NCBI GenBank assembly: GCA_023415605.1
Contig: JAEZKB010000251.1
Location: 1 to 11,465 of the forward strand
Direction: 5' to 3'
DNA from: Pseudomonadota bacterium
GTDB lineage: Bacteria; Pseudomonadota; Alphaproteobacteria; Rhizobiales; Devosiaceae
Length of the DNA: 11,465 nucleotides
Position 1 is the stretch's first letter. Every line of letters starts with the position of its first letter. This document shows positions 1 through 6,013 of this stretch, piece by piece. The notes under the pieces are model-generated. The model was not told the origin of the DNA. It ran no database searches and saw nothing but the letters and a program-made list of their open reading frames with translations. Made by a program: the position numbers and the translations under genes.

Positions 1-544
1 CCAGGCTGTCCGAGTTCTGCGGTGACACCCCGAGGATCTGCTCGTCGAGGAGCAGCATCGAGAGGCCGTGGACGAAGCTCCAGGCGATCACCGCACCTTC
101 GCTTGGTGCGTCCGGCACCTCACGCGCGGCCGCCTTGGCCAGCGACGCATAGGCGTCGATCGCGGCCGTGTGCAGCGCCTTGTTTCCCTGCTTGTCGATC
201 TGGCGCGAAAACATCAGCCGGAACAAAGCCGGCTGCACCAGCGCGAAGCGCACATACGCCTCCGCCATCGCCGGCAGTTGCTCGGCCTCGGGCAGGTCTT
301 CTTCCTTGGCGGCCATCATCGCAGAAAAACGCCGGAACCCCTCGGTGGCCACTGCTTCGAGCAGCGCCTGCCGGCTCCGAAAATGCCGATACGGCGCGGC
401 CGGGGACACCCCAACCTTCCGCGCCAGTTCCCGTAGGCCGACGCCTTCGGCTCCTTCTGCGTCGAGCATTTCCAGCGCCGCGTCGAGCAGTGCCTGCTTG
501 AGGTCACCGTGGTGGTAGCCGGTGTCTTGGTTAGATGTTGACAT
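1..544 (-). CDS. TetR/AcrR-family transcriptional repressor (3' end cut by window edge)
   Basis: The minus-strand reading frame opens with ATG at 544-542 and runs 181 codons to the left edge without a stop, so the C-terminus is missing. The N-terminal ~65 residues form a typical TetR DNA-binding domain: a first helix around DLKQALLDAALEML (14-27), then the helix-turn-helix LRELARKVGVSPAAPYRHF (38-56) and a following SRQALLEAV. The remainder, with FALVQPALFRLMF (100-112), resembles the WHG-type ligand domain of some TetR proteins. No Shine-Dalgarno is visible before the ATG, and a minus-strand TATATT (562-557) lies only about 12 nt upstream, so the message may have almost no leader. It diverges from the DUF2214 gene across an operator-like repeat region, so it probably represses itself and that neighbour. 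The ligand is unknown. Family assignment is firm; the target is an inference. Confidence 0.93.
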   Translation of the reverse strand, partial: MSTSNQDTGYHHGDLKQALLDAALEMLDAEGAEGVGLRELARKVGVSPAAPYRHFRSRQALLEAVATEGFRRFSAMMAAKEEDLPEAEQLPAMAEAYVRFALVQPALFRLMFSRQIDKQGNKALHTAAIDAYASLAKAAAREVPDAPSEGAVIAWSFVHGLSMLLLDEQILGVSPQNSDSL

Positions 545-586
545 TGTTCACATAGGAATATAGAACCATGCGAACACTGTTAACAT
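536..586. promoter_or_regulatory. Divergent promoter with two copies of an operator-like motif
   Basis: GACATTGTTCACAT (540-553) and AACACTGTTAACAT (573-586) agree at 11 of 14 positions, 33 bp apart, about three helical turns. TGTTNACA also occurs three times (536-543, 545-552, 578-585); the last copy, TGTTAACA, is a perfect palindrome. A plus-strand promoter fits here: TTGACA at 538-543, a 17-nt spacer and TAGAAC at 561-566. On the minus strand TATATT (562-557) could be a -10. The first motif overlaps the -35 and the second lies near the expected transcription start, as expected for a TetR operator. Repeats are seen directly; binding is inferred. Confidence 0.55.
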
Positions 587-606
587 GTTGGCCAGCGGAG
601 ACCAAG

Positions 607-1056
607 ATGCTCGATCTCATCCTCGCCGTCGCCCACCATCTCGCTGTTTTCACGTATGTGGCGATCTTCGCCGCCGAATTCGCCCTTCTTCACGCCGGCC
701 TCTCGGGCCAGCGGCTGCGGCAACTGGGCCGGCTCGACGCGGCCTATGGCGGCGTTGCCGCGCTGGTGATCGTCATCGGCATCATCCGGGTGATCTTCGG
801 CGCCGCCGGCTGGGAATACTATGTCGGCAACTGGGCATTCTGGTCCAAGATGGCGGCCTTCCTCGCCATGGGCCTGCTCTCGATCCCACCCACTCTTGCC
901 ATTGCGCGCTGGCGCAAGGTGGCGACCGGGGACGGCGGGTTCTCGGTGCCGGTCGAGGCCGTCCAGGCCGCCCGCCGCTTCGTTTACGCCGAAGCTGCCG
1001 CCTTTGCACTGATCCCGCTCTTTGCCGCCTTCATCCCACGCATCTACGCGATCTGA
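607..1056 (+). CDS. DUF2214-like four-helix membrane protein
   Basis: A 149-residue protein with four hydrophobic segments at about 4-28, 46-66, 79-100 and 125-146, so an integral inner-membrane protein. Length, helix layout and features such as RVIFGAAGWEYYVGNWAFW (61-79) match my recollection of the DUF2214 family, which has no established function. I prefer the ATG at 607 over the in-frame ATG at 568. A purine-rich GCGGAGA lies 6 nt before 607, the protein then starts directly with the first helix, and the 568 start would add 13 residues encoded across the second operator-like repeat. The gene diverges from the TetR gene and is probably its target. Its last 13 bases overlap the end of nth on the other strand. 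Function unknown; membrane topology well supported. Confidence 0.85.
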   Translation: MLDLILAVAHHLAVFTYVAIFAAEFALLHAGLSGQRLRQLGRLDAAYGGVAALVIVIGIIRVIFGAAGWEYYVGNWAFWSKMAAFLAMGLLSIPPTLAIARWRKVATGDGGFSVPVEAVQAARRFVYAEAAAFALIPLFAAFIPRIYAI

Positions 1057-1733
1057 GTGCCCTTGGGCGGTGGTGTCTTCGGCTCATACCGGCACCACTC
1101 GCGAATGATGCAGTGCCAGCACTCGGGCGTCCGCGCCTTGCAAACGTAGCGGCCGTGAAGGATCAGCCAGTGATGGGCGTGGAGAAGATAAGGCTCCGGC
1201 ACGACCTTGAGGAGCGCCAGCTCTACCTCGAGCGGCGTCTTGCCCGGCGCGAGCCCGGTGCGGTTGCCGACCCGGAAGAGATGCGTGTCCACCGCGATAG
1301 TCGGCTGCTTGAAGAAGATGTTGAGGACGACATTGGCCGTCTTCCGCCCGACGCCGGGCAGCGCCTCCAGCGCCTCCCGCGTCTGTGGCACTTCCGAGCC
1401 GTGCTTGTCGATGAGGATCTGCGATAGGGCGTGGACGTTCCTGGCCTTGCCGCGGAACAGGCCAATCGTCTTGATGTAGTTCTCGATACCCTCGATTCCG
1501 AGTGACACCATCTTTTCGGGTGTGTCGGCGGCCTGGAACAAAGCCTTGGTCGCCTTGTTGACTCCGGCATCCGTCGCTTGCGCCGAAAGCACCACCGCCA
1601 CCAGCAGGGTGAAGGCGTTCACATAATCCAGTTCGCCCTTCGGTTCAGGGTTCGCTGCCGCAAAAGCGCCAAAGATGGCTTCGACATCTTCCTTAGGCAG
1701 GCGTCTGGTTCGCGTCTTTGCCATTTTTTTCAT
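1044..1733 (-). CDS. nth: Endonuclease III (base-excision DNA glycosylase/AP lyase)
   Basis: Removes oxidised pyrimidines from DNA and nicks the abasic site by beta-elimination, in base excision repair. All family hallmarks are visible in the 229 residues: the LSAQATD segment (49-55), the helix-hairpin-helix LPGVGRKT (125-132) carrying the catalytic lysine K131, the catalytic aspartate D149 in AVDTH, and the [4Fe-4S] cluster cysteines C198, C205, C208 and C214 in the spacing C-x6-C-x2-C-x5-C. The start may be ATG 1733 or ATG 1724 (giving MAKTR); neither has a strong Shine-Dalgarno, though GGGA lies 8 nt before 1724. The sequence closely resembles rhizobial Nth proteins. It is divergent from the DUF2244 gene with only 29 bp between, and the 3' end overlaps the DUF2214 gene by 13 bp. 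Confidence 0.97.
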   Translation of the reverse strand: MKKMAKTRTRRLPKEDVEAIFGAFAAANPEPKGELDYVNAFTLLVAVVLSAQATDAGVNKATKALFQAADTPEKMVSLGIEGIENYIKTIGLFRGKARNVHALSQILIDKHGSEVPQTREALEALPGVGRKTANVVLNIFFKQPTIAVDTHLFRVGNRTGLAPGKTPLEVELALLKVVPEPYLLHAHHWLILHGRYVCKARTPECWHCIIREWCRYEPKTPPPKGTQIA

Positions 1734-1747
1734 CCCGACTCGGCATT

Positions 1748-1753
1748 TATACT
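1748..1753 (+). promoter_or_regulatory. Possible -10 element for the DUF2244 gene
   Basis: TATACT matches the -10 consensus at five of six positions, 9 nt before the ATG at 1763, so transcription would start only about 1-4 nt upstream of the start codon. The -35 position at a 17-nt spacer holds only a T-run (1725-1730), so the promoter is weak by consensus. No Shine-Dalgarno is present, which agrees with a leaderless message. Confidence 0.3.
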
Positions 1754-1762
1754 AGAGCCGTC

Positions 1763-2242
1763 ATGACCACCCAGACGCAAGCACGCCCGCTCTTTGCCGC
1801 GACCCTGACGCCGCACCGCTCGCTCACCCGACGCGGCTACCGCTTCGTCATCGCGCTCGCCTGTGTGCTCGCCACTATTCCGGGGATCGTCTTCTTTTCG
1901 ATGGGTGCATGGCCTGTCGTCGGTTTCCTCGGCCTCGATGTCCTTGCCATCGGCTGGGCGCTGGCGGCTTCGATGAAGTCCGGAAAGCAGTATGAGGTGG
2001 TGACGCTCTGGCCCGACGAACTCGAGGTCAAGCAGGTCGCCGCCAACGGCAAGGCCGAGATCACCCGGTTCAACCCGTTCTTCGTCAAGCTGGTGATCGA
2101 CCGCGACTTCAACGAGCGCACCACCGCCCTCCACCTCCGCACCCGCGACACCGACCTCACCATCGGCGCCTTCATGAACCCCGACGACAAGGCGAGCTTC
2201 GCCAAGGTGTTCGGCACGGCCCTCAAGAAGGCGCGCTCCTAG
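1763..2242 (+). CDS. DUF2244 domain membrane protein
   Basis: A 159-residue protein. FAATLTPHRSL (11-21) near the N-terminus resembles the opening motif of DUF2244 proteins, a family widespread in alphaproteobacteria and without a known function. Two adjacent hydrophobic segments at about 27-47 and 50-70 would form a membrane hairpin, followed by a soluble C-terminal half with beta-strand-like stretches such as YEVVTLWPDELEVKQV (77-92) and TALHLRTRDTDLTIGAFM (121-138). An in-frame start at 1718 exists but would run back through the nth start codon; ATG 1763 gives the normal family N-terminus. It lies divergent to nth and 51 bp before the Ada-like gene, an arrangement I recall from other Hyphomicrobiales. 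That suggests, but does not show, a link to DNA repair. Confidence 0.88.
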   Translation: MTTQTQARPLFAATLTPHRSLTRRGYRFVIALACVLATIPGIVFFSMGAWPVVGFLGLDVLAIGWALAASMKSGKQYEVVTLWPDELEVKQVAANGKAEITRFNPFFVKLVIDRDFNERTTALHLRTRDTDLTIGAFMNPDDKASFAKVFGTALKKARS

Positions 2243-2293
2243 CAGTGTCAAAATCGGGTCGCGTCTATTCGGCGCGGCGCCTATCTTCTCCCC

Positions 2294-3157
2294 ATGACAC
2301 AGCAACAGACCCTTTCCCCGGCTTCCGACTATGAGGCGGTGCGTGCGGCGATCCGCTTCCTCAGCGATAACGGCCCGGACGAGGCGGACCTTGGCGCCTT
2401 TGCCCGCGGTCTCGGCTATACCGAACGCCAGCTCACCGATCTCTTCCGGCGCTGGTGCGGGCTGACGCCCAAAAGCTTCGCCCAGGCGGTGGCGCTTGAT
2501 CATGCCAAGCGCCTGCTGGCCGAACGGCAGAGCGTGCTCGACACCACCTACGAGGTCGGGCTCTCCTCGACCTCGCGCCTCCACGATCTCTTCGTCACGC
2601 ACATGGCCATGCCGCCCGGCGTCTGGCGCAATCGCGGCGAAGGCATTGCGATGACTTGGGGCTGCGCGCCCTCGCCGTTCGGCACCGCGGTGCTGGTGAC
2701 GACGGAATATGGCCTCGCCGGCATCGGCTTCGCCGATGAAGAGATGAGCATCGCGGCGGCCTTCGAGGATCTGCGGCTGCGCTGGCCCAATGCCAGCTAC
2801 ACCCGCGACGATGCGGCGATCGTCCCCGTGGCGGCCCGCGTATTCGACCCCACGCGCTGGGACCCTGACCATCCGGTCCGCGTGGTGCTGATCGGCACCG
2901 ATTTCGAGGTGTCGGTCTGGGAGACGCTGCTGCGCATTCCGGTCGGCAAGGCCACAACCTATTCGGACGTCGCCCGGAAAATCGGCCGTCCTGCCGCCTC
3001 ACGCGCCGTTGGCGCCGCCGTCGGCAAGAACCCGATTAGCTTCGTGGTGCCGTGCCACCGCGTGGTGGGAACGTCTGGCGCGCTGACCGGCTACCACTGG
3101 GGCTTGCCGCGCAAGCGAGCGATTCTTGGCTGGGAAGCAGGTGTTGCGGGGCGGTAA
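2294..3157 (+). CDS. Ada-like fusion: AraC-type HTH plus methylated-DNA-[protein]-cysteine methyltransferase
   Basis: Repairs O6-methylguanine by transferring the methyl group irreversibly to its own cysteine. The 287 residues hold an AraC-type HTH at about 12-112 (two helix-turn-helix units; LGYTERQLTDLFRRWCGLTPKSF resembles the recognition region), then an Ogt-type methyltransferase domain at about 120-284. Active-site features present are PCHR at 253-256 with acceptor C254, N246 in GKNP, R238 in ASRAVG, Y223 and the terminal glutamate E281. The N-terminal zinc-binding methylphosphotriester domain of E. coli Ada (four cysteines) is absent, so this is the shorter Ada form; whether it senses damage and activates transcription is unclear. 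The ATG has no obvious Shine-Dalgarno. It follows DUF2244 and nth, forming a small DNA-repair neighbourhood. Gene symbol left blank because ada and ogt naming is inconsistent for this form. Confidence 0.95.
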   Translation: MTQQQTLSPASDYEAVRAAIRFLSDNGPDEADLGAFARGLGYTERQLTDLFRRWCGLTPKSFAQAVALDHAKRLLAERQSVLDTTYEVGLSSTSRLHDLFVTHMAMPPGVWRNRGEGIAMTWGCAPSPFGTAVLVTTEYGLAGIGFADEEMSIAAAFEDLRLRWPNASYTRDDAAIVPVAARVFDPTRWDPDHPVRVVLIGTDFEVSVWETLLRIPVGKATTYSDVARKIGRPAASRAVGAAVGKNPISFVVPCHRVVGTSGALTGYHWGLPRKRAILGWEAGVAGR

Positions 3158-3175
3158 GGCGCCCTTACCCCTTTT
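3153..3175 (+). terminator. Hairpin terminator between convergent ada-like gene and gpmA
   Basis: GGTAAGG (3153-3159) pairs perfectly with CCTTACC (3163-3169) around a CGC loop, followed on the plus strand by CCTTTT (3170-3175). The stop codon of the Ada-like gene lies in the left arm and that of gpmA in the right arm. On the minus strand there is no U-run after the stem, so it should mainly end transcription of the Ada-like gene. Confidence 0.55.
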
Positions 3176-3881
3176 GCTCTGCTTTCGGCATGGCGTCCGG
3201 GGTGCGCAGCGGGCCCCCTTTGCCCTCCGGACCCGAAGCATCCACCGGCGCGCTGCGCTCGGACTGGCCCATGGTGACGACCTCGTCGAGTGAGCCGTCC
3301 TTCTTGAGCCGGTAGATTGTCGGCTCACCGGTGGCGATTTCCCGCTTCAGAATCTCCTCCGGCGTCAGTCCTTCGATCGCCATCACGATCGAGCGCAGCG
3401 AATTGCCGTGCGCCGCCACTAGCACCGTCTTTCCTGAGGTCACCATCGGCTCGATCTGCGCCCGATAGAACGGCAGTGTGCGGGCCGCGGTGTCCTTCAG
3501 CGACTCGCCGCCCGGCGGCGGCACGTCATAGGACCGGCGCCAGATCAGCACCTGCTCCTCGCCCCATTTGGCACGAGCATCGTCCTTGTTGAGGCCTGAC
3601 AGATCACCGTAATCGCGCTCGTTCAGCGCCCGGTTGCGGGTGATGGTGATGTCGTAGATCTTTCCCTCTTCGAGGATCAGATCAAGCGTGTGCTGTGCCC
3701 GCTGCAGGCTCGAGGTGAAGCAATAGTCCGGGATGAAGCCATATTTGTTGAGCTCACGCCCGCAATGCCGCGCTTCCTCGATGCCCTGCTCGGTCAGCGG
3801 CGGATTGCGCCAACCGGTGAAGAGGTTCTTGAGGTTCCACTCGCTCTGCCCGTGGCGAACGAGGATCAGCGTGCCGGTCAT
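3165..3881 (-). CDS. gpmA: 2,3-bisphosphoglycerate-dependent phosphoglycerate mutase
   Basis: Interconverts 3- and 2-phosphoglycerate in glycolysis and gluconeogenesis through a phosphohistidine. The 238 residues begin MTGTLILVRHGQSEWN with the catalytic RHG (9-11, phosphorylated H10). Other active-site features are the NERDYGDLSG segment (87-96, acid E88), PPPGGESL and the second catalytic histidine H158 in AAHGNSL. I choose ATG 3881, which has AGGA 9 nt upstream inside dapB, over an in-frame TTG at 3887. It starts 2 nt after the dapB stop, so the two are very likely co-transcribed and translationally coupled. Alphaproteobacterial GpmA proteins are usually about 206-211 residues; this one carries roughly 30 extra C-terminal residues (from ~207) rich in Gly, Pro and Ser. 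Function is firm; the tail is unexplained. Confidence 0.96.
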   Translation of the reverse strand: MTGTLILVRHGQSEWNLKNLFTGWRNPPLTEQGIEEARHCGRELNKYGFIPDYCFTSSLQRAQHTLDLILEEGKIYDITITRNRALNERDYGDLSGLNKDDARAKWGEEQVLIWRRSYDVPPPGGESLKDTAARTLPFYRAQIEPMVTSGKTVLVAAHGNSLRSIVMAIEGLTPEEILKREIATGEPTIYRLKKDGSLDEVVTMGQSERSAPVDASGPEGKGGPLRTPDAMPKAEQKG

Positions 3882-3883
3882 GG

Positions 3884-4702
3884 TCAATGGTCCTGTCGGT
3901 TGAAGCCGAGCACGTCGGCCATGGAATAGAGTCCGGGGCGCTGGTCGCGCGCCCAGAGTGCCGCCCGCGCCGCGCCATCGGCGAACAGCGCCCGGTTGTC
4001 GGCCTTGTGGGTGAGTTCGATGCGTTCGGACGCCCCGGCGAGGATCACCGTGTGATCGCCGATGACATTGCCCCCACGCAGCGCCGCAAAACCGATGGTA
4101 CCCGCTTCCCGCGCGCCCGTATGTCCGTCGCGACCGCTGACCTTGTGGGTGGCCAGATCGATGCCCCGACCGTCGGCCGCTGCCCTACCGAGCATCAGTG
4201 CCGTGCCCGAAGGCGCGTCGACCTTCTTGTTGTGGTGCATCTCGACGACTTCGACGTCAAACCCCGGCAGCGCCGCCGCCGCCTGCCGGACGAGGCCGAG
4301 GAGTACGTTGACCCCGAGCGAGAAATTGCCGCTCTTGACAATACGCGCCCCGGCCGCCGCCTTGGCGATCTCGGTATCGTCCTCGGCCGAACAGCCGGTC
4401 GTGCCGATGATGTGCACCAGCCCGCGCGCCGCCGCGATCCGGCTCAGTGCCACGCTCGCTGCCGGCGCGGTGAAATCGATGATCGCATCGACATCGGCCA
4501 GTGCCGCCTCGACACTGTCGGTGATGGCAATGCCCAACGCCTCGATCCCGGCCAGTTCGCCCGCATCCTTCCCGGCCGCCGGCGTACCGGGCCGATCAAA
4601 GGCGGAAGCGACGACAAGGCCGGGCGTGGCGGTGACGGCGCGGATATTGGCAGCGCCCATCCGCCCGCCGGCGCCCGCAATGGCTATTCTGAGGTCGGAC
4701 AA
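3884..4702 (-). CDS. dapB: 4-hydroxy-tetrahydrodipicolinate reductase
   Basis: Reduces hydroxytetrahydrodipicolinate with NAD(P)H in the diaminopimelate/lysine pathway, in the cytoplasm. The 272 residues show the Rossmann nucleotide-binding GAGGRMG (10-16), IGTTG (99-103), SGNFSLGVN (124-132) and the substrate-binding/catalytic segment EMHHNKKVDAPSGTA (154-168), with H156 and K160 corresponding to H159 and K163 of the E. coli enzyme. The start is most likely TTG at 4702-4700: GGAG lies 6 nt upstream, and translation from it gives MSDLRIAIAGAGGRMG, the normal family N-terminus. An upstream in-frame TTG at 4723 would add seven residues and lacks a ribosome site. It sits 26 nt after pyrF and 2 nt before gpmA in a three-gene minus-strand run. 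Length is typical of the family. Confidence 0.96.
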   Translation of the reverse strand: MSDLRIAIAGAGGRMGAANIRAVTATPGLVVASAFDRPGTPAAGKDAGELAGIEALGIAITDSVEAALADVDAIIDFTAPAASVALSRIAAARGLVHIIGTTGCSAEDDTEIAKAAAGARIVKSGNFSLGVNVLLGLVRQAAAALPGFDVEVVEMHHNKKVDAPSGTALMLGRAAADGRGIDLATHKVSGRDGHTGAREAGTIGFAALRGGNVIGDHTVILAGASERIELTHKADNRALFADGAARAALWARDQRPGLYSMADVLGFNRQDH

Positions 4703-4708
4703 GGCAAA

Positions 4709-4712
4709 CTCC
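4709..4712 (-). promoter_or_regulatory. Shine-Dalgarno that fixes the dapB TTG start
   Basis: On the minus strand GGAG (4712-4709) is followed by a 6-nt spacer and TTG (4702-4700). No ATG or GTG lies in frame nearby. This ribosome site, together with the family-typical N-terminus it yields, decides the unusual start of dapB. Confidence 0.7.
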
Positions 4713-4728
4713 GTGTTGCCCAAGCCTT

Positions 4729-5424
4729 CTAGGCTACGCGCGTCAGCCCGGCAATTTCCTTCTCGATCGCCATATAGGCGGCGAACGGGTCGGATGCCGC
4801 GGTGATCGGCCGGCCGATGACCAGGTGGCTGGCGCCGGCGTCGAGCGCCTCGCGTGGCCCCATCACCCGCTTCTGGTCGCCGAGAGCCGCACCAGTCGGG
4901 CGGACCCCGGGGGTGACCACAGCCAGCTTCGGTCCGACGATGTCGCGCACCATGCGCGCCTCGTGTGGCGAGCAGACAATTCCGCCAATGCCTGCGTCCT
5001 TCGCCTGGCCGGAACGGAGCTGCACCAGCCCGGCCGCATCACGTGCATAGCCAGCTTCGCGCACGTCGCTGTCGTCCATTGACGTCAACACCGTGACGCC
5101 CAGCACGGTTAGATCCGAACCGGCCGCTGCTCTTGCGGCCGCCCGCATGGTCTTGGGGTAGGCGTGGACCGTCAGCATGGTGGCGCCGGTTTTGGCAATC
5201 GCCGCTACACCCTTCTCAATGGTGTTGTCGATGTCGAGAAGCTTGAGGTCGAAGAAGACCTTCTTGCCGGCCTTGAGCAGATCCTGGCCCAGCGCCAGTC
5301 CGTCGCCGCCATAGAAGAGTTGGTAACCGATCTTGAAGAATCCGGCCCGGTCTCCCAGCCGCTCGATCAGCCTTTCAGCTTCGGCACGCGTGTCGAGATC
5401 CAGCGCGACAATCACTTCGCTCAT
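4729..5424 (-). CDS. pyrF: Orotidine 5'-phosphate decarboxylase
   Basis: Decarboxylates OMP to UMP, the last step of de novo pyrimidine synthesis. The 231-residue TIM barrel shows the expected catalytic residues: D9 in ALDLD, K31 in FFKIGYQLF, and the D-x-K-x-x-D motif D59-K61-D64 in FFDLKLLDIDNT, plus phosphate-binding PGVRP (172-176) and VIGRPIT (202-208). Length is typical for rhizobial PyrF. The start is ATG 5424, preceded by GAGG with a 5-nt spacer. Another in-frame ATG four codons upstream (5436) overlaps this ribosome site and is less likely, and the frame stays open far upstream only because of the high GC content. pyrF is the first gene of the minus-strand run continuing into dapB and gpmA, and it diverges from a MarR-type gene. 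Confidence 0.97.
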   Translation of the reverse strand: MSEVIVALDLDTRAEAERLIERLGDRAGFFKIGYQLFYGGDGLALGQDLLKAGKKVFFDLKLLDIDNTIEKGVAAIAKTGATMLTVHAYPKTMRAAARAAAGSDLTVLGVTVLTSMDDSDVREAGYARDAAGLVQLRSGQAKDAGIGGIVCSPHEARMVRDIVGPKLAVVTPGVRPTGAALGDQKRVMGPREALDAGASHLVIGRPITAASDPFAAYMAIEKEIAGLTRVA

Positions 5425-5483
5425 GCGTCCCTCCATTTTCGGCGGTCTCGCACGAGTCGGCGGTGAGGGCAAGCACAGCGGCG

Positions 5484-5531
5484 GATAGTATGTTGCCATA
5501 GCACCGGCAGGTGGCGATAGTCTGGCACCAT
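5484..5531. promoter_or_regulatory. Candidate marR promoter flanked by a 16-bp direct repeat
   Basis: GATAGTATGTTGCCAT (5484-5499) and GATAGTCTGGCACCAT (5516-5531) agree at 12 of 16 positions with a 32-bp period. A plus-strand promoter can be drawn from TTGCCA (5494-5499, five of six to consensus), a 16-nt spacer and GATAGT (5516-5521, four of six). The repeats overlap the -35 and -10, and the first contains the inverted repeat TATG-TTGC-CATA. This fits an autoregulated MarR gene and might also affect pyrF. The repeat is seen; its role is inferred. Confidence 0.4.
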
Positions 5532-5557
5532 ACCACCAAGGATTCGCCGGCCTTCCC

Positions 5558-6013
5558 ATGCAGCAGCAAGCTTTGTCCCTCACCGTCGCCTGGGTTCGTC
5601 TCGAGCGGGCCATCGAGCTGTTCCAAGCCGAACTGCGCCGCAAGCATGGCATCACCGCGCTGCAGCTGGCGGTGCTGCGTATCCTTGCCGAGCGTCCGCA
5701 ACTGCCTCTCGCTGCGCTTCGCAAGGCGCTGGTCGCGCACCCCGCAACGCTCGGCCAGGCCATCGATGACCTGCGTCGCAAGGACCTTTGCACCGTCCGC
5801 CGCAACCCAGACGACCGCCGGGCGCGCGACGTCGCCCTGACCGAAGCGGGCGCTGCCGTCGTCACCACCGCGCCGGTGGCCGGTCCGGTGCGGCTGCGCG
5901 AAATCAATCACGATCCCACCCGCCTCGACCGGCTGGCGGCAGCGCTGGATGATGCAATCGATCTCTTCGGCCTCGAGCCGTGGGTCGAAGGCCGCCGCAA
6001 TGGCGAGACCTAG
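5558..6013 (+). CDS. MarR-family winged-helix transcriptional regulator
   Basis: A 151-residue protein with the MarR arrangement: an N-terminal dimerisation helix (about 5-29), then helices covering ITALQLAVLRILAERPQLPL (32-51), the recognition helix around PATLGQAIDDLRRKDL (62-77), and the wing VRRNPDDRRARDVALTEAG (80-98), where DxR-rich DDRRARDV is the family signature. The C-terminal part (about 105-150) is less conserved and would complete the dimer interface. The ATG at 5558 has no strong Shine-Dalgarno. The gene is divergent from pyrF across about 130 bp with a repeated motif, and its TAG overlaps the TAG of the convergent phosphatase-like gene. Ligand and targets are unknown; self-regulation and control of the adjacent FMN-reductase pair are possible guesses. 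Confidence 0.9.
   Translation: MQQQALSLTVAWVRLERAIELFQAELRRKHGITALQLAVLRILAERPQLPLAALRKALVAHPATLGQAIDDLRRKDLCTVRRNPDDRRARDVALTEAGAAVVTTAPVAGPVRLREINHDPTRLDRLAAALDDAIDLFGLEPWVEGRRNGET

Noticed and set aside
2271..2281. GGCGCGGCGCC palindrome between DUF2244 and the Ada-like gene
   Set aside because: One-base centre cannot form a hairpin loop, and such GC palindromes are expected by chance at this base composition.
1730..2872. Minus-strand open frame of 380 codons over DUF2244 and the Ada-like gene
   Set aside because: It crosses two well-supported genes in antisense and shows low-complexity, shadow-like composition.
3887..4732. Plus-strand open frame of 281 codons opposite dapB
   Set aside because: Antisense shadow of dapB without family features.
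5425..5907. Upstream extension of the pyrF frame by about 160 codons
   Set aside because: It runs antisense through the marR gene, and the family N-terminus and ribosome site are at 5424.
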